DNA from: Lichenifustis flavocetrariae
GTDB lineage: Bacteria > Pseudomonadota > Alphaproteobacteria > Rhizobiales > Beijerinckiaceae
Direction of reading: 5' to 3'
Assembly (NCBI RefSeq): GCF_026130545.1
Contig: NZ_JAMOIM010000039.1
Location: 1 to 46,650 of the forward strand
DNA: 46,650 nucleotides
Both the position numbers and the translations under genes were made by a program. Below are positions 1-7,883 of this stretch, one piece after another (the stretch's first letter is position 1; every line of letters begins with the position of its first letter). The notes beneath the pieces are model-generated. The model was not told the origin of the DNA. It was given only the letters and a program-made list of their open reading frames with translations, and searched no databases.

Positions 1-374
1 TGGCGGCAACATCGATCACAGCCCCCATCTACAAAGTAAAGACGCAGCAGGGAATCCCTCAAAAATCCTCGTCGCGATTCAAAAATTTATCGACGCTTCC
101 TAAGGGCGAGCCAAGATGCGAGAGCGTTGGAGGTCTGCATGTTCATGTTATGTTCCTTTGTTGAGTTGCGTTGTGTTGAGGAAGTTTGGGATCCGGTCGG
201 CGCAGCGCGCGTCGGCTGGGTTGTTGGTGGAAAGGTCAAGAAGGGGGGAGAAAAAGGCGTCTGACCGTGAAACGGACACTTGCTTCATGAGGATCGACGT
301 TGGGATCACTCTGGATCAGCGTTGGGCCAGCACGCGGATTGAGCCCGCTCCACCCTGCCCTTCTGCTGCAACCG
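1..374. other. Stretch without a supported gene
   Basis: No convincing gene is visible. On the minus strand a 19-codon ORF at 146-87 (begins MNMQTSNALA, ends RKRR) follows a purine-rich AAAGGAA about 8 nt upstream and could be a leader peptide or the stump of a lost gene. A G6 run at 236-245 resembles the G6 run in the leaders at 1774 and 2813 but lacks the flanking inverted arms. The ORFs of 90-100 codons here show no protein-like composition. Confidence 0.3.
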
Positions 375-716
375 TCAGACCAGCAGGTCGTCCACGGGCT
401 GCAGGCGGGCCATGTCGGTCGTGATGGCCGCTTCGACCATCGCGAGCGTGTTGTCGCCGAGATCGTTCGTGCGCAGCCACGCCGCAACGAGCGTCTTGGC
501 CCGCAGGTCATCGATCTGGCCTGCTGGCAGGGCAGCTAGCAGAAGCGAGGTCGCGATCAGGCTGAGCTGAACCTGGAGTTTCTCGGTCGGGTCGGTCACC
601 GCGGTCCCCCGGCCGTCGTAGCGGTCGAGGTCAGCGAGCCAGCGCGGCCAGAGCGTTTCGGTCAGGGCGCGTGCCTCATCGGGCAAACGCAGGTTTGCAT
701 CATTGATTATGGTCAT
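375..716 (-). CDS. Hypothetical protein, 113 aa
   Basis: Not recognised. The product (starts MTIINDANLRLPDEAR) is a soluble, mostly alpha-helical, Leu/Ala-rich protein with acidic stretches and no signal peptide or membrane segment. The minus strand is the only frame with protein-like composition here. No strong ribosome binding site precedes the ATG. Upstream lies an unusual intergenic region with two perfect inverted repeats. It is in the same orientation as the two unrecognised genes at 1003 and 2050 and may belong to the same accessory group, but it lacks their shared leader. Confidence 0.5.
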   Translation of the reverse strand: MTIINDANLRLPDEARALTETLWPRWLADLDRYDGRGTAVTDPTEKLQVQLSLIATSLLLAALPAGQIDDLRAKTLVAAWLRTNDLGDNTLAMVEAAITTDMARLQPVDDLLV

Positions 717-773
717 GGTGGGTCTCTGCCCCGCGGGGACAATCGCGCCAACTTGGTTGATCTCGGCTGCGCC

Positions 774-806
774 AGCTTCAGAACGGGGGCAAAAAACTCT
801 GAAGCT
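774..806. repeat. Inverted repeat, 9-bp arms
   Basis: AGCTTCAGA (774-782) and its perfect reverse complement TCTGAAGCT (798-806) enclose 15 nt containing G5 and A6 runs. It lies about 60 bp upstream of the minus-strand gene starting at 716, so it may be an operator or a leader hairpin. A separate 10-bp palindrome CCCCGCGGGG lies at 729-738, closer to that start. Confidence 0.5.
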
Positions 807-847
807 TCATAAAGGCGGGACGCCTTCTCTTTCCTGTGTGTTCGGAC

Positions 848-888
848 CTGACAGCGCGAGGGACAAAGGTCCTTGGTCGCGCTGTCAG
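848..888. repeat. Inverted repeat, 12-bp arms
   Basis: CTGACAGCGCGA (848-859) pairs perfectly with TCGCGCTGTCAG (877-888) around a 17-nt centre that can itself pair GGAC with GTCC. It lies between the stop of the 1003-1740 gene and the start of the 375-716 gene. No T-run follows on either strand, so it is not a classical intrinsic terminator. A regulatory or recombination role is possible. Confidence 0.55.
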
Positions 889-1002
889 AGGTGCAGGCTC
901 AGCCTGCCAAGCTGCCGGGTGAGATCCGGCTGTTCCGTCAGTCGTCCGCAACGTCGGCCACCTGACTCATGCGCGGCCTGGCTGCCGACGGTCAGATCGC
1001 GC

Positions 1003-1740
1003 TCAGCCTGCGTTCGATCCGCTCGGCGATGCCTTTGCCGCCGTGGCGACGACATTCTCCACCACCCGGATCAGTCGACGCAGGTCGTGCTGCGGATCGA
1101 CCAGGTGAAGATCTTCCACGGGTCCCCCGCCGGCCAGAGGATCGTTGGTGGCGCGGCAGAGTCTTTCCGGGGACGTCACGCTCAGCGTGCAGCAGTCTTC
1201 GCCGGAGCGGGTGCGCACATAGTGGTGCAACGCCGTGCCTTTGATGGCGCGCGTCACGCCGGCATGGAACTGGCGCACCGTCAGGCCGGGTGGCAGCGCC
1301 ACCGTGAGGACGTCAGCCGCGATCGTCACGGGGCTGTACGGTGCGAGCGGCGTGTCGCTTGGGATCGGCTCCAGGGTCCAGTCGTCCCATCCCGATGTGG
1401 CGCGGCCGAACCCACCTGTGTCTTCGAGATAGGTCTCGCCGTAGCGCACTGCGTTGATGGCGCGCAGGTGAGCGACCGGATGGGCAGCGATCATCTCGGA
1501 GATCACGCGCACCGGATGGTGCAGTCGGGCGCCGATCCGATCTGTGCCGGTGCAGCGCATGATCCCGAGAAAGGCGCTGCCGTGTGGCTGCTCATCGCGT
1601 CCGGCAGCGAAGACGGGCGGCGGCTTGCGGTCGAGCGCGGTGCCTCCGAACTGCGGCCAGCGATGGGCGTCGAGAAGCGCGAGGCGCTGCTCACGGACCC
1701 GCTGAGCGCCTGGCGAGAGCCTACGATTGGTGTCGGTCAT
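1003..1740 (-). CDS. Hypothetical protein, 245 aa, NRxLSP N-terminus
   Basis: Not recognised. The protein starts MTDTNRRLSPGAQRV, followed by a basic helical stretch. It has no signal peptide, membrane helix or familiar catalytic motif. The ATG at 1740 follows AAGGA about 10 nt upstream. The leader and the first ten codons closely match those of the next gene upstream (start 2784), although the remainder of the two proteins does not look related by eye. The lengths are almost equal (245 and 244 aa). The shared 5' module suggests co-regulation or descent from a common cassette; function unknown. Confidence 0.6.
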   Translation of the reverse strand: MTDTNRRLSPGAQRVREQRLALLDAHRWPQFGGTALDRKPPPVFAAGRDEQPHGSAFLGIMRCTGTDRIGARLHHPVRVISEMIAAHPVAHLRAINAVRYGETYLEDTGGFGRATSGWDDWTLEPIPSDTPLAPYSPVTIAADVLTVALPPGLTVRQFHAGVTRAIKGTALHHYVRTRSGEDCCTLSVTSPERLCRATNDPLAGGGPVEDLHLVDPQHDLRRLIRVVENVVATAAKASPSGSNAG

Positions 1741-1830
1741 CTGAGTGTCATCCTTGATGGTTGAAGGTTGAAAGGGGGGAAATCAAATCGAAATCCCAAA
1801 AGAACTGAGTGACTTGGGAGAAATGCCAAT
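1741..1830 (-). promoter_or_regulatory. Conserved leader with GGGA...TCCC pseudo-palindrome (copy 1)
   Basis: Upstream of the ATG at 1740 an imperfect palindrome spans 1777-1797: outer arms GGGAAATC and GAAATCCC enclose AAATC. It abuts a G6 run (1774-1779). The same arrangement recurs at 2813-2837 upstream of the next gene, and similarity continues through the ribosome binding site into the coding sequence. It is probably an operator, promoter or structured leader. The rest of the gap to 2049 holds no gene I can support. Confidence 0.55.
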
Positions 1831-2049
1831 CACCGCCGCTGCAGCAGTGACGCGGACCGTGCCATCCGCCTTCGCTTTGGCGCGAAGGCGCGACCGGGCG
1901 TCCGCCGGTGAGACGCACCGGTGGGCCGCGAGATGGCAGGTTGTGCCGAGACATGGTCCGGGTTGCGAGCAGCCGCCCACGATCTCCTGGAGCAAGATCT
2001 CTCCCACTCCAGGACCGGCAGGGGCTCGGTTACAGGTGCGTAGGACGCC

Positions 2050-2784
2050 TTATGTCCCGCTTGGAGGTGCGTTGACGCCTTGCAGCCACAGGTGCCGAAG
2101 GCTGCCATCGGCCAAGTCGTGCGCCAGAGCCGAGGTGGTGATCGCCGTTAGGATCGGGCGACCCGGGCGGGCATCAAGGCGGAAGTACCGGTGCCCGGTC
2201 AGCTTCGCGAGTTGGGTGACGAGCCGATACGCGACATCAGGGTCCGTCATCCAGTCCCGGTGCTGCTCCAGCACGGCATGGGCTAGCGACGCGACATCCG
2301 GCATGGTGTCGAAGTCCATCTCATCCGGGCTATCCCGCAGGACGAACTCGCTCGACACGGACTGATGGATCGCAACCGCGAAGCCCCAGGCCGCCGGTCC
2401 TGTGACCGCGTGCAAGCCAACACGCGACAAGACCACTTTCGAGGATCTGCCCCAAGGGTAGAGACCTTCCCGAAGGCAGATGTCGTACCAGGCCTCGACC
2501 GCCCTCCCCAATGCGATGCGCATCTCGGGCGTCGCACATTCCAACTTGCCGACCAGCGTGCCGACATCAAGGTGCCAGCGGTGCACCATCGACTGAAGCA
2601 GGCTGCTCGATCGAAGTCTGCGACGGAACAACTCTCCGAAGATCATCGCCTCTGTCGAAGAAGATCCCGCCAAGGCGGTCGCGATGACTTCGATCTCGTC
2701 AGGTGTGAAGAGTTGACGGATCCCCGCCAGGAGGTCGTTGTTCAGTGCAGGCGTTGGCGAGAGCGTACGATTATTGTCGGCCAT
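2050..2784 (-). CDS. Hypothetical protein, 244 aa, NRxLSP N-terminus
   Basis: Not recognised. The open frame extends upstream to 2958, but the start is placed at 2784 because AAGGAT lies about 10 nt before it and the first residues (MADNNRTLSP) match the start of the neighbouring gene at 1740. The product is mainly helical and soluble, with a Leu-rich segment around residues 40-70. It has no membrane helix or known catalytic motif. The 1003 and 2050 genes lie in tandem on the minus strand, about 310 bp apart, each with its own copy of the same leader, so they are separately transcribed but probably regulated alike. Confidence 0.6.
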   Translation of the reverse strand: MADNNRTLSPTPALNNDLLAGIRQLFTPDEIEVIATALAGSSSTEAMIFGELFRRRLRSSSLLQSMVHRWHLDVGTLVGKLECATPEMRIALGRAVEAWYDICLREGLYPWGRSSKVVLSRVGLHAVTGPAAWGFAVAIHQSVSSEFVLRDSPDEMDFDTMPDVASLAHAVLEQHRDWMTDPDVAYRLVTQLAKLTGHRYFRLDARPGRPILTAITTSALAHDLADGSLRHLWLQGVNAPPSGT

Positions 2785-2845
2785 GACGTGATATCCTTGT
2801 TGAACTTGAGAAGGGGGGAAATCAAAATTGAAATCCCAAATCGAT
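2785..2845 (-). promoter_or_regulatory. Conserved leader with GGGA...TCCC pseudo-palindrome (copy 2)
   Basis: The second copy of the leader motif: a G6 run (2813-2818), then arms GGGAAATC and GAAATCCC around AAAATT (2816-2837). It differs from copy 1 by one inserted base in the centre and one substitution. It sits about 30 nt upstream of the ATG at 2784, as copy 1 does from its gene. Confidence 0.55.
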
Positions 2846-3504
2846 CCCAAGCTGTTGGGGAGATCTCGCGACAGATCCGGCTGACGTCTCTGCAGCTCAT
2901 TCCGGGCAGCCCGACGTCGCGACACACGTGCGAGGCTGCACGGCTTCCGGACCGGCATGTCTCACCGATTGAGGCGACTGACGGCCGCTACCGGCCAGAT
3001 TCGAGTGTTGGCTCGTGATCGTCACTGACCGCGGCCAGAGATCGTCAGCCGAGTTCGGGTGACACCTGCCGACACGACGATGCCGGGGAGGTCTGCTTCA
3101 GCTGAAGCTGATTGGCCGCGAACGGGCGAGCTTGGCCGAAAGGGGAATAGCTGCTTTCCGACGCGATAAGCACCACAGCTTGGGACATTGGCGAGGCCTA
3201 GGTTTCGTCTGACGATGCACGCCGAGTCTGATGGCGGCGAGACCGAAGTCGACATCAATGCACAAGAGTGCGCGGTAAAAGGCGCTCTTTGGAGGAGGCC
3301 CGCGGCGGATGTCGGCCGCCAACCCCTTCCGTTGCCACCGACGCACCGCTCGAAATTGGTGAGCAGATCGCGTGGGAACCGGTTCGCCCAGATCGATAAT
3401 GCGAAGCAGATGCTCAAATTTGCTAGCACCTGCCTCCAATAATTACGGCGGCGACCAGTCGAAGAGACCTTAGATGTGCGCGAACGAGTCCATACCGTCT
3501 GCCG
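2846..3504. other. Stretch without a supported gene
   Basis: Several ORFs of 80-135 codons occur on both strands (3022-3442) but none shows a recognisable motif, and opposite-strand frames are equally open. This may be decayed coding DNA. I see no tRNA, IS end or terminator. Confidence 0.3.
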
Positions 3505-4014
3505 TCACTCCCACCCAAGGAAATGGCGTTTGCCGACCGGCACGCCCTTGTGACGCAGCAGGTCGTAAGCCGTGGTGAGATGGAAGAAGAAGTTCGGCAC
3601 GGCAAATTCGAGCATGTAGGCTTGCCCGGTGAGGGTCCGAACATTGCCGTCGCCCGTGGGCAGCGCCACGCTGGCGTCGGCACCGCCGTCGATGGCTTCG
3701 GGCGGGACGGCTCGCAGGAAGGCCACCGTCGCCTCGATTCTCCGCGACAGGTCCGCGAAGCTCGCCTCATCGTCCAGCATGCTGACGTCCGCCACGCCGG
3801 CCACCCGGATCGCGGCGCGCTTGGCGGTGTCGCTGGCGCGCTGAACCTGCTGCCTCATAGTCATCATGTCGTCGAACAGTAGGGCGTCCAGGAACTGCGC
3901 CTCATCGATCGACTGCTCTTCGGCATGGAGCCGGGCACGTTCGAGAACGCCTGCAAGGTTGTGGAAGCCGTGGATCATCACGGCCATGCTTGCCTCATGG
4001 AGCGTCAACGGCAT
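3505..4014 (-). CDS. DUF1993 family protein
   Basis: A cytoplasmic helical protein of the DUF1993 family (about 170 aa; function unknown, DinB-like helical bundle by family knowledge). The ATG at 4014 (MPLTLHEASM) is preferred over the one at 4053, because 4053 would overlap the upstream gene and family members start at this point. Typical features are the acidic DEAQFLDALLFDDM segment, the QVQRASDTAK helix and the C-terminal FFFHLTTAYDLLRHKGVPVGK, which closely matches the usual family ending. It follows the FAD oxidoreductase with 35 nt between, so it is probably the last gene of the operon that also includes the MAPEG protein. Confidence 0.85.
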   Translation of the reverse strand: MPLTLHEASMAVMIHGFHNLAGVLERARLHAEEQSIDEAQFLDALLFDDMMTMRQQVQRASDTAKRAAIRVAGVADVSMLDDEASFADLSRRIEATVAFLRAVPPEAIDGGADASVALPTGDGNVRTLTGQAYMLEFAVPNFFFHLTTAYDLLRHKGVPVGKRHFLGWE

Positions 4015-4049
4015 CGGTTTGTCCTTCAAAATGGGAGCGTGGCTCGTAA

Positions 4050-5435
4050 TCACCGGTGTGCGCTGAGGGCGCTTCCGAAGAGCATGTTCAGACCCTCCGC
4101 CATGGTTGGATGCGCCAGGATGCCGTCGCGCAGGGCGGTGTAGGGCAGGCCACCCAGCATCGCCATCTGCACCACGGCCAGCACCTCTCCGGCCTGGGCG
4201 CCGAGCATCGTGAAGCCGAGGATCTTGTCGCTGTCCGCCGCGATGACGGCCTTCATCAGCCCCACCCGCTTCGACAGGGTGCGGGCGCGGGGGATCACGT
4301 CGACCGGCAGCCGTGCCACGCGATAAGCTTGTCCGGACCGTTCGGCCTCGCGCTCGCTCAGGCCGATGCGGGCGAACTCTGGGTCGATGAAGAGGCAGGA
4401 TGGGATCAGGCGTCCCTTCGTGGTCCGGTCGCCGCCCGTGATGCCGCTCTTGGCGACGCGGTAGTCGTCGAGCGAAACGTGGGTGAACATGGGGCTGCCC
4501 GCGACCTCGCCCAGCGCCCAGACGCCGGGCGCCGACGTGCGCAGTCGCTCGTCGGCTTTGATGAAGCCGCGCTCGTCGAGGTCCACGCCCGCGATCTCCA
4601 GGCCGATGTCGCGCGTCATGGGCTCGCGGCCCGCGGCGACCAGAAGGTGCGAACCCGACAGGCGCCGGCCATCGGCCAGCACCGCCGCGATGTGGTCGCC
4701 GGAGCGTCCCTCGACCGAGGCGATCTCTTCACCCATGGCGACCTCGATGCCATCGGCGACGAAGAGGTCCTGGATGGCCGCTGCCACGTCGTCATCCTCG
4801 CGCGCCGCAAGCCGTGGCCCTCGCTCGATCAGCGTGACCGCGCTGCCCAGGCGCCGGAACGCCTGCGCCATTTCGAGGCCCACGTAGCCGCCGCCGACAA
4901 CGATCAGATGGGCGGGGAGGACATCGAGCTTCAGCGCCTCCACGTGGGTGAGAGGCCCGGCGTCGCGCAGTCCGGCGACGGGCGGGATCGCGGCGCGGGT
5001 GCCGAGGTTCAGGTAGATGCGCTCACCCGTGAGACGCCGCGGTCCTCCTGCCGACTGGACCTCGATCACCCGGGCGGCCACGAAGCGGCCCCAGCCGATC
5101 ACCAGTTCGAACCCGCTCGCCGCGAAGGCGCGCCGATTGAAGTCGACCATGTCCGCGACGACCTCGGCCGTGCGGGCGGCGACACGGTGCATGTTTACAG
5201 GGACGTCGCCGCCTTTGGCGCCGAAGGAGCCGGCATGGCGGACCGTCTCGGCCACCTCGGCGCTGCGCACCAGAGCCTTGGTGGGAATGCAGGCGATGTT
5301 GATGCAAGAGCCGCCGATCATGCCGGCCTCGATGACGGCGACCCGCTTGCCAGCCTTCGCCTGGTCCATCGCCAGCGTCTTACCGGCCTTGCCGCCCCCG
5401 AGGACGAGGATGTCGTAGGCGTCGATCTCGGTCAT
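4050..5435 (-). CDS. FAD-dependent pyridine nucleotide-disulfide oxidoreductase
   Basis: A flavoprotein of the dihydrolipoamide dehydrogenase/mercuric reductase superfamily, 461 aa. The sequence shows the FAD-binding GGGKAGKT near residue 13, the redox-active disulfide CINIAC near residue 44, a central NAD(P) Rossmann motif VGGGYVGLE, and a C-terminal dimerisation domain with the HPTMAEG active-site histidine segment. The N-terminal heavy-metal domain of MerA and any 2-oxoacid dehydrogenase neighbours are absent, so the substrate is unknown. GGAGGG precedes the ATG. It lies between MAPEG and DUF1993 genes under a probable AraC regulator, suggesting a redox or electrophile stress role (inference). 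Confidence 0.88.
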   Translation of the reverse strand: MTEIDAYDILVLGGGKAGKTLAMDQAKAGKRVAVIEAGMIGGSCINIACIPTKALVRSAEVAETVRHAGSFGAKGGDVPVNMHRVAARTAEVVADMVDFNRRAFAASGFELVIGWGRFVAARVIEVQSAGGPRRLTGERIYLNLGTRAAIPPVAGLRDAGPLTHVEALKLDVLPAHLIVVGGGYVGLEMAQAFRRLGSAVTLIERGPRLAAREDDDVAAAIQDLFVADGIEVAMGEEIASVEGRSGDHIAAVLADGRRLSGSHLLVAAGREPMTRDIGLEIAGVDLDERGFIKADERLRTSAPGVWALGEVAGSPMFTHVSLDDYRVAKSGITGGDRTTKGRLIPSCLFIDPEFARIGLSEREAERSGQAYRVARLPVDVIPRARTLSKRVGLMKAVIAADSDKILGFTMLGAQAGEVLAVVQMAMLGGLPYTALRDGILAHPTMAEGLNMLFGSALSAHR

Positions 5436-5481
5436 GTGATCCCTCCTTCGCTTGTGAACGTCGCGGGATCGCGATCACCGC

Positions 5482-5895
5482 TCAAAGCCCGTGTACGAGA
5501 AGCGCAATGCCGATCACCACGGTGGAACAGGCGCCCGCCAGGAAGGCCAAGGTCCTCACGAAGGGGATGCCGGCGGCATAGATGACGTAATGGATCAATC
5601 GGGCAACGACATAGGTCCAGGCGGCGGCCGCCATCACCGGGGTGCTGAGCCCAACCATAGCCGCGATCAGGACGAGCGGCGCGAAGACGGTCAGGTTTTC
5701 GACGGCGTTGGCGTGAGCCCGCCTCGCCCGGTCCATCAATGGCGCATCGACCGAATAGCCAGGACCGGGATTGCCGATCGGGGCGAGGATGCCGAAGGTG
5801 GCCATTCGCCCGCAGACGTAGGGGACCCACATCAGCGCGGTTGCCGTGGTGATGAGCACCTGGGCGTGAAGCTCGCTTGTGTAGGGCACGGGCAA
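5482..5895 (-). CDS. MAPEG family membrane protein
   Basis: An integral membrane protein of 137 aa with four hydrophobic segments (about residues 10-30, 65-85, 88-105 and 112-135), matching the MAPEG family (membrane-associated proteins of eicosanoid and glutathione metabolism). The segments RARRAHANAVENLTVFAP and ARLIHYVIYAAGIPFVRTL fit the conserved glutathione-binding helices. The start is TTG at 5895 or GTG at 5889; neither has a strong ribosome binding site. It probably shares a transcript with the FAD oxidoreductase 46 nt downstream. Bacterial MAPEG proteins are poorly characterised; glutathione transferase or peroxidase activity is inferred from the family. Confidence 0.85.
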   Translation of the reverse strand: MPVPYTSELHAQVLITTATALMWVPYVCGRMATFGILAPIGNPGPGYSVDAPLMDRARRAHANAVENLTVFAPLVLIAAMVGLSTPVMAAAAWTYVVARLIHYVIYAAGIPFVRTLAFLAGACSTVVIGIALLVHGL

Positions 5896-5981
5896 GATCT
5901 TTCGTCAGGAAGTGGGAAGAGCGGAGAGGCTCGGACGCCGACGACGTTCGTTGCCGTCCGGACCTAAAAGGAGGGACGGCA

Positions 5982-6902
5982 TCACCCCTGGTGATGTCTG
6001 CGCCAGGCGCCCGGACTGATGCCGACCTCCCGCGTGAACGACTTGGTGAAGTGGCTTTGGTCCCCGAAGCCGCAGGCCAACGCGACCTCGGCCAAGCCCA
6101 GTCGCGAGTCGACCAGCAGGTCCTTGGCCCGGTTCAGCCGTCGCAGCTGCAACCACTGATAAGGGGGCATGCCCACGGCGCCCGCGAAGGCGCGAGCGAA
6201 ATACTGCACGGACAGGCCGCAGAGGTCTGCAAGCTCGCTCAACGTGACTTCCGCCCCGAGGCGCGCGTCCATGGCGGCCTTGACCATTCGTTCCTGGCGC
6301 AGCGTCAGGATCGGACGCTTGCCGTTCGACCGAGGGGCCAACGCGCCGTAGGCGCGACACATGTGCACGGAAAGCGCCCACGACACGTGGTCCACGAAAA
6401 GCACATCCGCGTCCTTCGGCTCGGCCAAGGAGGGCAGCAGGCTTTGGCCGAGCGCGAGCACGACCGGATCGAAGAGGCTCCCTCCCGTTGGCGCACGAAG
6501 GCCGCCGGCCGGGCGGGCGCCGACGTCACGCGCGACCGTGTCTATGGCGGCTTGTGGCAGGTAGAATTGCAGGCAGCGAAACGAGGTCTGGAGATCTGCG
6601 ATCGTGCTCTTTTCGAGGTCGTAGACGCTCACGCTGCCGGCGATCATCGGCTCCATCGACACCCGGCGACCGGCGACCCAGAGGCGACCGGCATAGGGCT
6701 GCAACTGGACGGCGACCGCGAAGGCCTCCTCGGGGATGATTGGGGACGTGATGCCGAGCCCGTCGTGGGCACAGCGCAATTCGGTCACCGCGATCGGCGC
6801 CTTCTTCAAGGCACGCGTCACCAGCGTCGGCGATGCATCGAGGTGGAACGCCTCGGAGATGCGCCGGCCGTAGAAGCCCGGCTCCGGTGCCTGGTGGGTC
6901 AT
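5982..6902 (-). CDS. AraC family transcriptional regulator
   Basis: A regulator of 306 aa with an N-terminal sensing domain (about residues 1-200, no clear cupin HxH motif) and a C-terminal double helix-turn-helix (about 205-300). The second HTH carries the typical LAEVALACGFGDQSHFTKSF. It stands at the head of the minus-strand group (MAPEG, oxidoreductase, DUF1993), 86 nt from the next gene, and diverges from the plus-strand NmrA/SDR/efflux run across 468 bp. It may control both. The inducer is unknown. Confidence 0.9.
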   Translation of the reverse strand: MTHQAPEPGFYGRRISEAFHLDASPTLVTRALKKAPIAVTELRCAHDGLGITSPIIPEEAFAVAVQLQPYAGRLWVAGRRVSMEPMIAGSVSVYDLEKSTIADLQTSFRCLQFYLPQAAIDTVARDVGARPAGGLRAPTGGSLFDPVVLALGQSLLPSLAEPKDADVLFVDHVSWALSVHMCRAYGALAPRSNGKRPILTLRQERMVKAAMDARLGAEVTLSELADLCGLSVQYFARAFAGAVGMPPYQWLQLRRLNRAKDLLVDSRLGLAEVALACGFGDQSHFTKSFTREVGISPGAWRRHHQG

Positions 6903-7370
6903 GGGGGAAGATGCCCCAAGGCCAGCAGCCGGTTCTCGCGTCGAGAGTCAGACCACGCTTCCGGCAGGAGCGGGACAAGCTTCCGGAACGCCAAACGCCA
7001 ATCCGCCATGCTGTCCCTTCCGCAGGCCGGAGTGTGTCGGCCCCGCTTGCCCCGACGGCATCGGCGGCCGGAGCCTCTGGCTGGAAATTCGCACATGCGG
7101 GTTTGCCTGGGAAGCGCAAGATCAGACAAACGACATACGTGATCGGCAAAGACCTCCCTTGCAGAAATCCGCCATCCTTGCATACGTTCCGAATGTAACT
7201 TGTTTTCGAGCAAGAACATCTTCTGTAATCGACAGATATAAATCCTGCTGCGTACGCCGTTTCTCGAAATAACAAACACGGCGCGCAATTATCTAAAGAG
7301 CCGGCACCGACGTCTCAGGCGTCCGGCCGCTCCTACCGATGCGGATACCGCGCATCCCGGAGGTGAACGA
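6903..7370. promoter_or_regulatory. Divergent promoter region
   Basis: A 468-bp non-coding gap between the AraC regulator and the plus-strand run. The portion 7180-7300 is clearly AT-richer than its surroundings and contains a short hairpin CTTG-TTTTCGAG-CAAG at about 7198-7213. This is the likely site of both promoters and of AraC binding, but I cannot assign -10/-35 boxes with confidence. Confidence 0.45.
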
Positions 7371-7883
7371 TTGACCCTGTCCCAAGTCTTCATTGCGGGT
7401 CACACGCTCATCAGCATCGCGGCCATCATCGTCGGCGTGTTCGCTTTGAGGGACGTCTTCCGGGCGCAGGCCTCGTCCACGTCGCTGACGGCCTTCATCG
7501 TCCTGGCGATCGCGACCAGCGCCACCGGCTTCATCCTGCCGCTCCACGGCGTCAGTCCCGGCGTCGTGATTTCCATCGTGGCCCTGATCATCCTGGCCGC
7601 CGTGCTTCTTTCACGGGGTCGGCTCGACGAATCGCGGTGGGCGCGATGGGTCTACGTCGGGGGATTGGTCGCGAGCGAGTACCTGCTGATCTTCGTCGGG
7701 GTTGTCCAGGCGTTCGTCAAAATCCCGCCGCTTACGGCCCTGGCCCCGACGCAGTCGGAACCGCCCTTCACCGTCGCCCAGGGCATCGTTCTCGTCGCCT
7801 TCGTGCTGATCGGGGTCCTTGCCCTCCGGGCTTTCCGACCGGAGGGCGCGTCCTTCCCTTCCGCACGGAGGACCCGGGCATGA
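7371..7883 (+). CDS. Four-helix integral membrane protein
   Basis: A membrane protein of 170 aa with hydrophobic segments at about residues 5-26, 38-58, 62-82 and 92-113, plus one near 135-155. The loops are short and no catalytic motif is visible. The start is TTG at 7371, chosen because GGAGG lies 7 nt upstream. Its stop overlaps the next start (ATGA at 7880-7883), so it is translationally coupled to the NmrA-like gene and heads the plus-strand run. Function not recognised; a DoxX-like or small permease role cannot be shown. Confidence 0.8.
   Translation: MTLSQVFIAGHTLISIAAIIVGVFALRDVFRAQASSTSLTAFIVLAIATSATGFILPLHGVSPGVVISIVALIILAAVLLSRGRLDESRWARWVYVGGLVASEYLLIFVGVVQAFVKIPPLTALAPTQSEPPFTVAQGIVLVAFVLIGVLALRAFRPEGASFPSARRTRA

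Noticed and set aside
3022-3442. Transposase remnant
   Set aside because: Several overlapping ORFs exist but none shows a DDE motif or a recognisable transposase segment, and no terminal inverted repeats were seen.
4056-5585. 509-codon plus-strand ORF opposite the oxidoreductase
   Set aside because: A shadow frame of the GC-rich minus-strand gene; composition is Arg/His/Gly-rich with no motif.
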